Positions 22,301-37,300 of a stretch of DNA of 64,000 nt are shown here, one piece after another. Below the pieces are notes generated by a model. That model was given only the letters and a program-made list of their open reading frames with translations. It had not been told where the DNA came from and searched no databases. Numbering within the stretch: the first letter of the stretch is position 1; each line of letters starts with the position of its first letter. The translations under genes were made by a program, and so were the position numbers. The stretch spans positions 26,175,366-26,239,365 of the forward strand of contig NC_090023.1 of the NCBI RefSeq assembly GCF_037176765.1, read 5' to 3'. The stretch is from Anolis sagrei (lineage: Eukaryota > Chordata > Lepidosauria > Squamata > Anolidae).

Positions 22301-25300
22301 TGAAAGAAAATCTGGCAAATGCCTGTTTTATCCTTTCTTGAAAACCTCTGAAAAACAAAATAGCTCAGCAAACTTTGGATGGCTTGTTCCAGTACTGAGA
22401 AACTCTAATGATTATTGATGTAGTGTTCTTAATTGTCAGAATTCCAGTAACCACATAATAGTCTTACTACAAGTATTCAATTTGGCTTACAAGTATGTTA
22501 CAATCTCCTAATAACGTTAAAAATTGTAGCAATAAGCAATGTTCTGCAGTCATTTCTGGCACGTGCACAAATCTTTGCATTTGCTTCTTCCATTTACAAC
22601 TGAAAGCATAAAGCCAAAGTACTTGTTTTAGGTAAAACTTAGCATCAAAACAATCTATATATATATGCATAGGCTTTTTTTTAGAAGGACAGGAGAGCAG
22701 ATTTTCTGTAGGAGCTAAAAGGACTATAAAAGTCAGTTTCTAGGAAGGATGATCTTAAACTTTCAGGAAGTAGATACATGACTTGACAGGCTCTCTTCAA
22801 AGTCTCCTTCCATTTTTGTTTTCAACTAAAATTCATATTGGCATGATATTACTTGTAAACCTATTTTTCTGTATTCAAGCTGTTAAAACAAATACAAATG
22901 GCTGTAATGCTAAGCATACTTACTTGAGAATAAATCCTAAAGAACACAGTGAGACTTGTCTCAGAGTAAACATGCATTGGCATTAGACTTCAAACATTTT
23001 ACGCCATTGTTTGGTGCTCTAGTGTACAGTTCAGAAGATGTATTTTTCTGGGTCACTTAAATGATGTACTCAAGAAGCAAATGTCAAGGACCTTTTTAGT
23101 CGTTTTGGGAGGCTCTCTTGCAAGGGACAGAATGGAAAGCTCCCTCTGGTGCAGTCAGGAAGAGTAATCCCTTTCTCATATACCATTGGTTCTCAACTTG
23201 TGGGTCCCCAGATGCTTTGGCCTTCAACTCCCAGAAATCCTAACAGCTGGTAAACAGGCTGGGATTTCTGGAAGTTGTAGGCCAAAACACCCACACATTG
23301 AGAACCACTGTCATATACCCTAAAACATGGCTTCAGTGCTCTGGAGGGAGGAGAAAAAAGTCCTGCTGCTATCTAAGCATTAGGTCAGTATTGTTGTTAA
23401 TAGCAGAATTCCATGCACATGATATACATGTTGTACATTTTATCCAGAAGTTAGTTTTTTTTTCCCAGAGGAAAATTGATAGCAATCATTGACTTAACTT
23501 TCTTATTTACTTCTGAGTAGAAATTCTTTGCAAAAGTATTTTACATTTGGCCGTCTTTCTTCTTTCAGAGAGTGCTCAGTCACCAAGATGATACTGCACT
23601 ACTGAAAGCCTATATTGTAGAATGGCGTAAATTCTTCACGCAATGTGATATATTACCCAAGCCATTTTGTCAGTTAGAGATCACTCTCATGGGCAAACAA
23701 GGCAGCAATAAGAAATCCAATGTAGAAGACAGTATTGTACGAAAGGTAAGTGCTGTGTTTTATGAAACATTATATTAAAAAAAGCTAGTTGTAGCAACAC
23801 AACAAGAGGTTGTAGCTAGTTGTCAGTCCCCTGGTGGCACAGCTGAGTTGCTGAACTTGCTGACTGAAAGGTTGATGGTTCGAATTCGGGGAGAAGGATG
23901 TGCTCCTGCTGTTAGGCCCAGCTTCTGCCAATCTAGCAGCTCGAAAACATACAAATGTGAGTAGATCAATAGGTACCGCTTCTGCAAGAAGGTAATGGTA
24001 CTTCATGCAGTCATGCTGGCCACATGATCTTGGAGGCGTCTACGGACAATGCTGGCTTTTCAGCTTAGAAATGGAGATGAGCACCACCCCCTAGAGTTAG
24101 ACACAACTAGACTTAATGTCAGGGGAAACCGTTACCGTTATATTTACTAGCACTAATATATGGCACAAGGGAGCAGTGAAATTGTCCTGCACCGATAATG
24201 TCAGTGGCATTTTACTTACAGGGGTAAAAGCTGGCAGCTCTCATTCCGAGTATTGCCTTCTCTTTAACAAATCAGTTCCACTTGGGTATTTATTCTCTAT
24301 GGAAGAAACTTTGAATATTTTTGCTGCTTTTTGTGCTAAAATACATGCAGAATGCTTAAAAGTCTGAGTTGGGGAGAAATAAGTATAGATCCTCCATCCA
24401 GTGGAATATACAGGAGGAAATAACGTACAATAAAGAGATACAGTAGGCATATTCATCATAGTTTTTTGTTCTTTGAAATACAATTTCTGCTTCATTACCA
24501 CCTCTTACTTCCAAATTTTGAAATTGTTCTTTGTAGAAGAAGTGATAATTATAATGGAAGATTACTACATGAGTAATTTTCATGTGAACAAAATGTATTA
24601 TTTGAGAAGGAAGAGAAGTTTTATTCTGGAAGCAAAACATGCCATGCCTTCAAAATGGTTGTCATATCAAAACCTTTATAGCTGGTGTAATACTTTCTTC
24701 TTCTTTTGTATTTATAGCTCATGTTAGATACTTGGAATGAGTCCATATTTTCAAATATAAAGACTCGCCTTCAGGACAGTGCAATGAAGCTGGTCCATGC
24801 AGAACGGCTGGGGGAGGCATTTGACTCTCAACTCGTCATCGGTGTTAGAGAATCCTATGGTAAGTTCTGTCATTGCAACTCCCTTGATTGTGCAAAGTAG
24901 GATCGTTTTTGCCTCTAACTCAAAGCCATATTGTCCAAAGGACAAACAGTCCTGAAATATGGATAACAAATTTAGCAACTGATTCATTTTTACAGGAAAT
25001 AAGTTTCAGTAGTTCCTGCCAACAATGATAAATTCAATACAATCCTTTTCTTACATCATCATACCCAATTGAAAGCTAAAGATGAAAACTAGCATTTCTG
25101 GTTTGCACTGTTCATAAACGACAATATTTTTTTCATGCTTGAAACTATTTAGTTTTAAGTACGGGATTATTTAGGATTTCTGTCAGCAGGAATTTTAAGA
25201 TTTCTATGTAAAACAGATACAGAAGAAAGGACAGATCTGTGTACTGAATATATGTGATAAATTGGGATGACTGATAATCATATAACCATATGCAGTATAA

Positions 25301-28300
25301 TCCTAAAATACTTATATTACCAACAGTCTTATTAAAATGCTTTTATTTAATAGATGTATAAACTTATATAAGTACTTTTATTTCCTCAAAAACTGCTAGT
25401 TAGACTGCGAAGGAGTATTATTTTTCTGTCCAGAATATTTATAGTATTTATAACTGATATTCTCACATTTTAAGAGAAGAGACTATGTTTCTTTATATGG
25501 AAGTCTGAAAAGAAAAACTTTACCCTGATATTTCTTGTTACAGTTAATCTGTGTTCCAATCCAGAAGATAAACTCCAGATTTATCGGGATAATTTTGAAA
25601 AAGCATACCTTGATTCAACAGAGAGATTTTATAGAACTCAAGCCCCTTCGTATTTGCAACAAAATGGTGTACAGAATTATATGAAATATGTAAGTGAAAA
25701 GGTGCTCACATCAAAGTATCTGTACTACAAATATTAATATTTTAAGTGATCATTATTCTGCTTCTGCACAGGCAGATGCTAAACTAAAGGAAGAAGAAAA
25801 AAGAGCACTACGGTATTTAGAAACCAGACGTGAATGTAATTCTGTAGAAGCGGTAAGTATACTGTGAAAATATTTATACAGTAAATTACTTGCCATCTAA
25901 ATAGCAGCAAAAATGAAGCTAATAAAATATTTTAGGAAGTTAAATGTTCAAACAAATCAAAATCTAGCAAGATTAGTTCTCTGTACACAGTAATATTATT
26001 TTTCTTATTTACTTATTTATTTCTATCCCACTTTTTTCCCAGAGTGGGATTGTATGCTGCAGTGCACAGCATATAAAATCAGAAAACAGTTATATAACAT
26101 AAAATATAATCATAAGCCACAAAATGTATAAAATTAGCAACTTATAACATTATAAAACCCCCAACACCCATAAAATCCATAAAACAACTAACACAGAACA
26201 TAAATTAGACATTCAGGTTAAAAGTCTCGGTAATATCTAGTCCTTTAGGCTGTAAACAACAAGATAGATTCAGTTCTTGTGGGTTTTTTCGGGCTATATG
26301 GCCATATTCTAGAGGCATTTCTCCTGACGTTTCGCCTGCATCTATGGCAAGCTTCCTGAGGAAGCTTGCCATAGATGCAGGCGAAACGTCAGGAGAAATG
26401 CCTCTAGAACATGGCCATATAGCCCGAAAAAATGCACAAGATCTGAGTGATTCCGGCCATGAAAGCCTTCGACAAAACAAGATAGATTGATTTCATATGC
26501 TGATCCTCACCAGCAAGATTATGTACTGTGCCCTCTGAAATGATGTTTCTCCTGGTAAATAGAATTACTCCAAGGAGAACTGGAGTGATAAGATTTTTTG
26601 GTATATTGTATTCTCCTGTGTTCCCTTAAATAAAGAAACCTCCATTTTGGAGGATTTTGGCTTCAGTTCTGTGGCCATTTACATGGGAGTAATGCCTTAG
26701 AACATGTTAGGTTTTACAGCTGTAGTTGCACTAAAAATGCATCCATCATTTTTTTCAGCTTTAAAAATTAGGTCATGCAGGTTTAAGGAAGAAAACAGTA
26801 ATTCTACAGTGAAATGCTCAAAGAATCATACTGGCATACATTGGAATCTGGTGTTTAAGTCCTTGAAAAAAATATTCACAGTTTTCTTTGTTATAATGTA
26901 TTTTAATATACCTTACATATACAGTACAATATTGCCTTAGATATATATATATATATAAAACAAAAAATCAGGAATGTCATTGTGGGGGTCTACTCCAGAC
27001 CCCCCAAGCCAGTGAATGAGATTGTAAAAACACAATGCTTACAGTTGCCTTTAACTTTCAGCTTATGGAGTGTTGTGTTAATGCTCTGGTGACGTCTTTT
27101 AAGGAGACCATTTTAGCAGAATGCCAAGGCATGATCAAACGAAATGAAACTGAAAGTAAGTGAAAGTTTGTATTTTCTCCTGTTGGCTTGCCATGGATAA
27201 CGTAAAATGCATTGGTGTATATTTCTTCTTTATAAGACAGATACATGAGGAATACAGATTGATGTAGGATCAGTTATTATCTTGCTTTAATAAGCTTTAC
27301 AAAGAGATTTATTCTATGTTATTTGTTGCTGTAACTTATCCAAGGAGATCAGGGCACACTATGGTTGGCTCAAGGTCGTTCTTTAAATTTAATAGGTGAA
27401 TGAAGATTGAAACCCATTCTCACTCCTCGTTCAGCACTTTCTAATCCAGAGGCAGAGAACCTGCAGCTTTCAAGGAATTGCTTAAACTGAATCCAATCAA
27501 CTCCTTTGCAACTTGGAAAGGAAAGTTAGAGCAGAAGTTGGGTATAGCTTCCAGACCTATATCATAATCTGTTCATTCAGTGCAGCTGTCTATGTAGACA
27601 GCTTTCGTGTTCTTGAATGAATATTAGCCAATATTTATTTATTTATTTGTCGTGTCAGATCAACCAGTCAATTATATTACTTTTCTAACTGAACAAAGCA
27701 AACAAACAAACAGATAAAATACAGCATTTGTGAGTTTGGTAGTTGGTTAAATGTCCCTTGACCAGTATCTGGTCACTTGGAGTGCTTCTGGTGTTGCTGC
27801 AAGAAGGCCAGTACTAGCAGCAAATACATATTGAGCCTTTCCTTTCCTTTTTTCCCTTTTTCTTTCTTTCTTTTCTTTGTATCATTTAGCTTCAGTTTAT
27901 TTATTTATTTATTTATTTACTGCACTTGTAGACCGCCGTTCTCAGCCCTAGGGCGACTCACGGCGGTGTACAACATATAAAAACAGGTACAATTTGCAAC
28001 ATAAGCAGTATCACAAACAACAATAAACAACATCACTATCAATAATACAATTACAATTTAACCCAATTGTTGCCACTTAGATGAACAAATAAACAAGGAA
28101 ACTTCTATAAGCTCTGAAAAGAAAATAGTTTATTTATTTGTGGGGTAAAAATCATGAAATGTGATTTTTAGAATTTACTGTATTCTGTGGATGAAGTTCA
28201 AAAGATAATCTTTTTATTCCTAATATTTTAGTATGTAATGACTCTACATTAACTATAACAATTAACAAAGAAAAGTAAACATTTTTTCTGATTTGAGTGG

Positions 28301-31300
28301 ATTTCTAGCTTTCATCACCTAAACCTTTGTATTTAGGTCTAGGAATTCAGAAGGCACCTGACCTTAAAACTTAGTCTGGCGCCTTATTATGACAGCAGTT
28401 GTTTGGCACCTGTCCAGTGCTGAATATAGCAAAATGCCAACTCTTGTATAAGTATAGCTTTCCACTCTCTTGGGGAATGAGGAAGTTGCAGCTATAAAAA
28501 AAATTGATGGGTGAACTAAAGCTCTTTCAATGAATCTCATTTCTTTCATCTTATGGAAGCAGATGAATTTTATTTATTTATTTATTTACTATATTTGTAT
28601 ACCGCTCTTCTCAGCCCTCAGGGTGACTCAGAGCGGTTAACAAAGCAAATACAATACTTAAACATGATGAAAACAGTTAAAAACAAGTTAAAAGAATAAC
28701 ATTATAACAATCAATAAACATCATAACATCTCATCTCGTCTCATAGATGAATATTTGTTTGTAATTTCAGTTTTTCTGTATAAGTTTATTTTTCTCAGAT
28801 ATTCAACTTGTAATAGAGTGTGACTATGAAAATAGTTACCCTGGGCAACGTCCTTGCAGATGGTCAATTCTCTCACACAAGTCACTTGCAGTTTCTCAAG
28901 TCGCTCAGGACACACACACAAAAAACCCCATTATACTGTATTACTATACTACATATCGATTATTTTCCTTTCCTTTATCCCCTTTTTCTTTCTTTCTTTC
29001 TTTTCTTTGTATTCATTTAGATTGTATTCAAATAGCAACCCAATTGTTGCCACTTAGATAAACAAGGAAACTTCTATAAACTCTGAAAAAAAATTTATTT
29101 TGGGGGCAAAAAATTATGGAATGTAATTGAATCTCATTTCTTGGGTCTTATGGAAGCAGAGGAATATTTGTTTGTAATTTCTCTTTTTCTGTATAAGTTT
29201 ATTTCTCTCAGATACTCAACTTGCAATAGAGTGTGACTATGAAAATAGTTACCTACAGAAACCTTTTGTGGTCTTTAAAAAAACCCAGTAGAAACACAAT
29301 GTGAAAGATTTGACAGAGAAATCTGTAAACTTTAGGATGGACCAGAATTGAGATGATCTGTCTATCTGTCTATCTCCTCTTAATTAAAATCTAGTCTGTA
29401 AATTAGGTTCTAGTCTTTTGTATACCTTCCTTCTCCCCTCCAGAGCCATTTCCTTTTTTCTTACCTTCTTCAGATCCATGTAGTACATGTGCACCATAAT
29501 TTTAATGTTTGATTTACAAGGAATCATGGCTTGCACTGGTTTATAATCATGTAAAGCTGTGAGTGTTGCTGGAGAAGAGAGGAGAAATATGGTTGGAGTA
29601 AACAGTATTTTCAAAGAAACAAAGGGACATTATCTGGGAATCAGCCTGAAAGCTCATTTGCAAGGAACCTACAAGTTGGATGCATATACTGTATAATAAT
29701 CTTATACTCATGTTCAGAAAACTGTACATGGAGTATATTTGGCTGTAGATTTTGTGCACGTTGGACAATTTTAAAATGTTCGTAATTGTATATAAAGTTA
29801 ACAGATACTTCATTACATATGAATTGCCTGGTAGTATCTTTGATATTTTGTATTTTCAGAGTTGCATTTAATGTTTTCATTGATGGACAAAGTTCCTAAT
29901 GGAATAGAGCCTATGTTAAAAGATTTGGAAGAACATATTGTTAGTGCTGGATTAGCAGACATGGTAGCAGCAGCTGAAACCATTACTACTGTAAGTAGGT
30001 GTTCCTTTTATATATCCTTTGCCCCATCATAATGAGAACTTTCCAGAAATCTGAAGAATGCCATGCAGGATGAAATTTTAAAATTACAGAAATGAATAGT
30101 GGAAATGAACGTTAAAATTAACTGTGTTTTCTTAATGTTGTTTCATTAAAATGACTACACTTTTTTGTAATTAAAGACCTGTGTTTGAATTGATCAGTGA
30201 CATTTAGCAATTAAATGTTTTATTGAAATATTTATTTACTATTTATTTATTTGCTTTATTTCTATACCACATTTTTCAGCCCTTAACAGGCGATTCTAGT
30301 AAACAGTAGGAGTTATATTACATCAAGTCCTATGGATCTAGGGAAAGTATTAGCAAACCAGGCCTGGGAACTGGATGCGGCCCCTTGGGCTCTTTTCTCA
30401 GGTCCTCCTTTCTCACACCATCCTATCCTTCCTTCCTTCTCTCTTTCCTTCCTCCTTCCCTCCCTCTTTTTCCCTTCCTCCTTCCTTCACTTCTACACTT
30501 TCGTCCTTCCTTCCTTCTTTCCTCCCTCCTTCCCTCTCTCTCTTTCTCCTCCCTCCCTCCTTCCCTTTCCTTTTGTTTTCCTTCCTTCTCTCTTTCCTCC
30601 CCCATTCCCTTCCACCCTTCCTTCCATCCTTCTCTTCCTTTCTTCCTCACTTTCTTCCTTCTCTTTTTCCTTTCCTCTAGGGGATGTTTAGCTGGGAGAA
30701 GGGAAGATAGAGAGGGAATATGAGAACCATGTTTAAAGATGTAAATGGGTGTTCCATTGAGAATGAGGAAGAAAACTGATGTTATGCTGTTCTAGACACC
30801 AGGCCACAAGGGAGCAATGGCTTCAAATGGGAGGGAAAGAGATTCGACTGAAAAGATTAGGAAGAAATTCCTGGAGAGTGGCATACTGCCTGCTTCTGAG
30901 TGTGGTAGAGTCTCCTTCTCTGGGGGCTTTTCCGCAGGGCGTATCGGGAGTACTTTGATTGTGCCTTCCTGCATGGCAGGGGCTTGGACTGGATGGCCCT
31001 TGGAGGTCTCTTCCAGCTCTAGGATTCTAGAATTCTATATCAAGAGTAGGCAATACAGGGCCTAATGGGTACACTTTTTCTCTCCCATCCACCATCTCAT
31101 CCTGACCAAGGCCAACTTTTTGGGATCCAAATATTTCCACTCTTTCCTTCACTTTCTGTCTCCAGAAGAGAAGGGGGCGGGGGGAAGGCAATGATGGGAT
31201 TTGGGGACAACCCCCTCCCTCCCATCCTGCTCCAGCCCGCCATTAGGCCCCTGAAGTTAGACAGTTCGCCTATGTGTGATGTAGGGAATCGTAAAGGACT

Positions 31301-34300
31301 TGCTGTATTGGATATTTGTTGTGCTGGCAGTGTGAATTTCATAGACAGGTTTACACTACCATAGTTTTGTTCTCTAGCATATCATATGCCACTGAGTGCG
31401 ATTCAAAAAGCTATGTGACCAAGCTTTGAGCTTCCTCTTTTCACATGTGAAAATTTCTTAAGAGGCCATTTCTGTGACAAGAGGAAGAAGCCAAGGCCTT
31501 TCATTCATGGATGGGGAAAGTGACCTATTGGCTGTGAAGCAGACCTCTTCAGCCTGCGGCCCTCCCGCTGTTTTGGATTTCAGTTCCCAGAATTCCTGAC
31601 TATTGAACAAACTGGCTAGGGCTTCTGGGAGTTGGAGGCCCGAACCCCTGGAGTATTGCAGGCTGAAGAGGCCTGCTTTAAAGTGTACTGGTAATCCCAT
31701 CTATAAATGTATTTTTTTAATTTACTCAAAAGTTACTCCCAGGCTTATCCAGCATAATTTATGATTTAATTCCTGTTTTTAAAAGAAGCCTATCTCCTGG
31801 TTTAAGAATTAAGATGGAGACTGGTTAGTGTTGACTATATTTCACATCAGTGCTGATGTAATACTGATGCATGCCAGGGACATAGAAGAGGAGTTTTCTT
31901 TGGGGAGGGAGCAAATACATGCTTTTAAGGCTGACTCTCACAAACTGATTTGCTAGAGCCGATGTTACATCTGTACTAGGTCAGAGTAAGTGCTGTACTT
32001 GACTAGAAGGCTTATGTGCTCAAAGCTCTTGTATTGTCCATACAGAATATAGTAGCTTCTGAGAAGTGAACACTTGCAGAACAGCTCTTTATCTTAAGTA
32101 ATGAACTGTTTCATCCTAAAAGAGGCTTGGAAACATCAAGGAAAGGAGAACCTTTGAGCTCTGTATTTCCCTTGAAACTTTACCTTAAGGCTTAAAAACA
32201 TTAGAATTTTTAAAAACTCATATAAAATCAGCGTAGTTTATTAATTAATGGTTACATGCTATCTTTTCCTCACAGCTTTGGCTTTTTATTTTTTATTGAT
32301 TTGCTTCTTCAATTTTTAGGATTCTGAAAAATATGTAGAACAATTGCTTACATTATTTAATCGATTTAGCAAACTGGTTAAAGAAGCTTTCCAAGATGAC
32401 CCAAGATTTCTTACTGCAAGAGATAAGGTATGTGGTCTAGGCAATTCATCTTTTGTTTCATTTTTGGATATTGAATATTTTAAGGCACAATAGCAGACCT
32501 AGAAAATATTGCAACTTGTATGATATAATTATTTAAAAACTGTAAAAGCAAATGTATGTCTGGCAGAACCTTAGGATTTAGAAACCTAGTCATGTGAAAG
32601 TTGGTAAGTTTATTAAGATGGCCACATGAGTATGTTCCTCAAGATTTATTTATTTAACTATTTACAGGCTTTACAAACACATTAATTAAACCTTGGCCCT
32701 TGCAATATCATATTATGTCATACATTTCTAGTCAGTGCAGTTTAAAGCCATGGAATAAGAATCTGAGACACAGGCAACCTCTCCAATGTTATGAGGCAGA
32801 CCCTTCCTGCAAACAGAGTAGACAAATCCCATTTGCAGGAACTGCAGAGTAGTAACAGATCTGCCTGGGGAGCAAGTGGCTGTAGTATTTGTGTGATAAA
32901 ATGTGTTCCAAATCTTGAGCTAACAACTGGGTAGGTTTACTTACTTACTTAAGGCAGTTGAGGCCCTTGCACTAATATTTGAGAACTAGAAATTTTAGGG
33001 TCTCTAGGACGCTTTTAAGTTGGAGGAAAATGTGCTGAGATTGTGCCCATGCCTTCATGGCCCAATCTCAGCCAGTTTCCCTTCCACCTAAAAGTTTGGA
33101 AAGGAGCATTTTGACTTTTTATTATGTGGGGTGGTAGTTGCAAGAGGTGTAGCCTTCCAGGTTCTGGAGAGTGGCCTTTGAGTAGCTGCCCAGCACAAAT
33201 TTAGGTAATTGTAGATTTTAATGAAACAAAGATCATAGTATTATGAATTCCATAAAATAATTGTGTACACTTCTCTGAGGTATGGAGCACCTATGACAGA
33301 ATATTACCAGGTTTTAATTAAAATAAGGATTCTGTCAGTTCTACTGATTCGGTGACTGGAGGTGACCCCTCAGTTCATTCCCTGCCTCTTATAGCCTTAC
33401 TTATGGATTTGCCTCTTTCTTTGTAGGCAGAAGTATTTTAGCATGGTGTGTGAAGCAATGGCTCCAATTTCTGTTAACTCTAGATTTTCAATCCTAGGTC
33501 CATTCCACACAGCTGAATAAAATCCCACATTATGTGCTTTGAACTGGAATATATGGCAGTGTGGACTCAGATGACCCAGTTCAAAGCAGATATTGCGGAA
33601 TTTTCTGCCTTGATATTCCAGTTTATATGACTGTGTGGAAGGACCCTGGAACATGGTCATGGGAGAGATATACGTCCACAGAGCATTTGATTTACATTCT
33701 TGGAGAAGTTAAAACATTGGTCATGCTGTTAGAAGATTCTAGGAATTATAGTGCAGATAATATGTTATGGTGGCACAGTGGATTAAACCACTGAGCTGCT
33801 GAACTTGCTGACTGAAAGGTCGGCGGTTCGAATCCAGGGAGCAGGATGAGCTCCTGCTGTTAGCCTCGTCTTCTGCCAACCTAGTAGTTTGAAAACATGA
33901 AAATGTGAATAGATCAAAAGGCACCGCTTCTGTAGGAAGGTAACAACGCTCCATGCAATCATTTTGGCAACATGACCTTGGAGGTGTCTGCAGACAATGC
34001 CAGCTCTTCGGCTTAGAAATGGAGATGATCATCACCCCCTAGAGTCAGACACAACTAGACTTAAAGTCAGGGAAAACCTTTACTTTTAATATAACTATGA
34101 CATTGGATGTTGGGCACTTGGTTGTATTTGATATGTGAACTAGGTTTGTGAGTAAGCATGAAGATTTTGAATTACAAGTTCTGAAATTCTAAAATGTGCT
34201 GCTTTGTTAACAGAATTGATGGAATTATTTTGTTTTATTTTAGGCATATAAAGCAGTTGTCAATGATGCTACTATATTTAAACTAGAATTACCACTGAAA

Positions 34301-37300
34301 CAGAAGGGGTAAGTTACTTGAATACTTACTTGATGTTGATACATTCTGGTTAAAATTTATTAGACAAGTTTTTAATCAACTCTTATATAGAATTGAAAAG
34401 ACTTTCATTCCATTTGATGTGTTTTGTTGTAATTTTGCTTTCTACTTTGGATTCATCCCCAAAGCTTGAGACAAATAATAGCATATTAAAATATATATTG
34501 CTAACCAAATACAACTCAACAACTATCTTTTAAAATATTACTGTTAAATTTATGTAATGTTATCTATCCAAAAACAGAATAAATGAGCTTGAAACAAATA
34601 ATAGTACATGAGAACATACTTATGATAACCAAGTATGATTGTCTATATATTTTCAAACCTTACTTCTAAAATGGTCTATCTATCTCTGGTCTGGGCAAAC
34701 TTTCAGCCCTGCAGGAGTTTTGGACTTCAAGTCCTACAATTCCCAGCAGCCTCAAGCCCTTTCCTTTTCCCCCTCAGCCGCTTAAGCGGCTGAGGGGGAA
34801 AAGGAAGGGGCCTGAGGCTGCTGGGAATTGTGGGACTTGAAGTCCTAAAATTCCTGCAGGGCTGAAAGTTTGCCCAAGCCTGATCTATCTAAACCAGAAA
34901 ATTTGATTAGTTGCCTTCACTTTGAAAGATTATCAAATTTTGAGTCTCTGTAGATGTCATTCATGCAAACATCCATCTTTAGTTTACATACCAACTCTAT
35001 ATTTCTGAATACAGTTTTTTTCTGTCACCTTGTTCATTCAGGTTACTATGCCTAGAGCAAAATAAGCCTGAAAGATGCCTTTGTGGTTTCATTGAGAGAT
35101 TTCCATTCTTAAGTGATTAGCATAGCTTTAATTTGTACAGTAGTGTACACCCTTTAATGTTGATGGGTACACCCTTATGACAGTTGTTTTTCATATTCAT
35201 TTAGAGTTGGATTGAAAACACAGCCAGAGTCCAAGTGCCCGGAACTACTTGCTAATTATTGTGATATGTTGTTAAGAAAAACACCGCTCAGCAAAAAACT
35301 AACATCTGAAGAAATTGAAGCAAAGCTTAAAGAAGTGGTATGTGCTATTCGATACCTTCTAGGCCTGTGCAATCAAAGAAAAAATAGGGGGGGGGGGGAT
35401 GGAGAATCATTTCTAAAGGATTTCTAAAATATCATTAGGGTTCTGTATAGTAAGTACAATAGAGTCTTGCTTATCCGACATAAACAGGCCAGCAGAACAT
35501 TGGATAAACAAAAATGTCGGAAAATACGAAGTCTCCTATTGTTACCCATCTGATGCGGCGCTAGGCACCTAGAATACTAACAACAGGGACTCAAAGGGTT
35601 AAGGCAAGGCATTGCATCAGGGCTAGAGTAGCCTAGCAGGAAGTGCCCGGATGCGGAAGAGCAGTGTCGATATCACAGAGGGAAGAAGGGAGGACGCTTC
35701 TGCTTCCGGTCCTGCCTCTTTTCCCCCTTTCCTCCCTCCTTCTCCTCGCCTTGCCTTTTTTTACTTTTTGGGAATGGAGAGAGAGTTGAGGAGCACTCCT
35801 TTAATTGAAAGGGAAATGCTGAAGGAAAAGGGGGACTTTGGATACGACAGAATGTCAGATAAGCGAAGGTCGGATAAGTGAGACTCAACTGTATAATGAT
35901 ATAATGAACTGTACTAGTTTTGAAATCATATTAACAGAAGAATATGATATAAATTAAATAAATGTTGTTTTTAAACAGCTATTGGTACTGAAGTATGTGC
36001 AAAACAAAGATGTTTTCATGAGATACCACAAAGCTCACTTAACAAGGCGCCTAATATTGGATATATCAGCAGACAGTGAAATAGAAGAGAACATGGTGGA
36101 ATGGCTTAGGGTACGTACATTGAATCTTGTTGGTTTTTCACTTTATGAAAAAGCAGACCCTTGAAATAAAAATCACCTGTTACTTAGCTCCTAGGTTCTT
36201 TTCAGCACTTGGCAAATAGGATTTGTGTTGTATCAACTGTGTGTTAAGAAAGGATTTCATATTTGCATTTATATATTGAAAATTAGTAGTAGCTCTGACC
36301 TGTGCACACAGTGTTCAGTGAGTTATTGGTTTACTTGATTTGAGAGCCTCATGATATATAAAAGGTAATATCCACATCGGAGACAGATAATTAATAACTC
36401 TTGGGTTATCTCCAACTCCTACTCCATATAGTTTTGCATGTGAAATCTTCAGGTGATGGCAGTGTTGTTTCTTTCTTACCTGCCTCTTTCTGTGGATTGA
36501 TATGGGGAACTACATATGAAAATATAACACGTGACACAACATCCAGTTTCTCAGGTTGCATCTGACACACAAAAAATATGTCAGAAATACATAACACCAG
36601 TTAGAAAGACATGAAATCAGTTAAAAGAATATTTCAAACCAATCAATACATACTTTACAGTTCTCTGTTTGAAAATTTGTAATTCAAAATTACTAGCCAA
36701 ACCACAGATTTTTGCTGGCAGTAGTTTTCTTAGAGTCTTCCAGAATCCTTCGGAATCCCCAAAGGGAGGGATGCCTATATTAACCTTTTATTGTTGAAGA
36801 GCCAATCATTCTTCTGGCCAAACTCCCTATAGGTGAAATGAATGACATCATGGACTTGCAGGCCGCACCAGTCCCTAGTGATGAAGGCAAATGACAGGTT
36901 GATTTTTTAGCATTGTCTTTCAAAACCAGATCCCACATCCTTCATACCAGCTAGTATGGGCATAGCAGTTAGCATTTGACACATTTGAATAAAGACTATT
37001 TTGACTCTTTTAAACACCTGGCTTTCCATGGTTGTCAAGCTCATGTAGCTCTTGATCATTTAGATATGTCTATATATATATAACAGCTGAAAGCTTTTTG
37101 CTTTATATTTAGCAAAGTGGGTTTATGTTCAGGATCCTTTTGTGCCTCAGTTTAATTTCCCCTTTCTTTACACAGGAAGTAGGTATGCCAGCTGATTATG
37201 TAAATAAGCTGGCGAGAATGTTCCAGGATATCAAAGTATCTGAAGATTTGAACCAAGCCTTCAAAGAAATGCACAAAAATAATAAGCTGGCCCTTCCAGG

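Larger units (their letters stand above)
27835..28841. repeat. Diverged local duplication, copy A (CUL5 intron 8)
   Basis: Contains cccaattgttgccacttaga (28061), aacaaggaaacttctataa, cttatggaagcaga (28550) and gagtgtgactatgaaaatag (about 28817). All recur in the same order in copy B at 28965-29256. Copy A is longer because of two antisense LINE-tail insertions and about 370 bp absent from B. Confidence 0.85.

Noticed and set aside
23826-23900. tRNA gene (box-B-like ggttcgaattc)
   Set aside because: It is the tRNA-derived head of a SINE with BovB tail; no complete cloverleaf.
30332-30723. Ser/Phe/Pro-rich open frames of ~100 codons
   Set aside because: Product of the polypyrimidine tract in a CUL5 intron; no splice or motif support.
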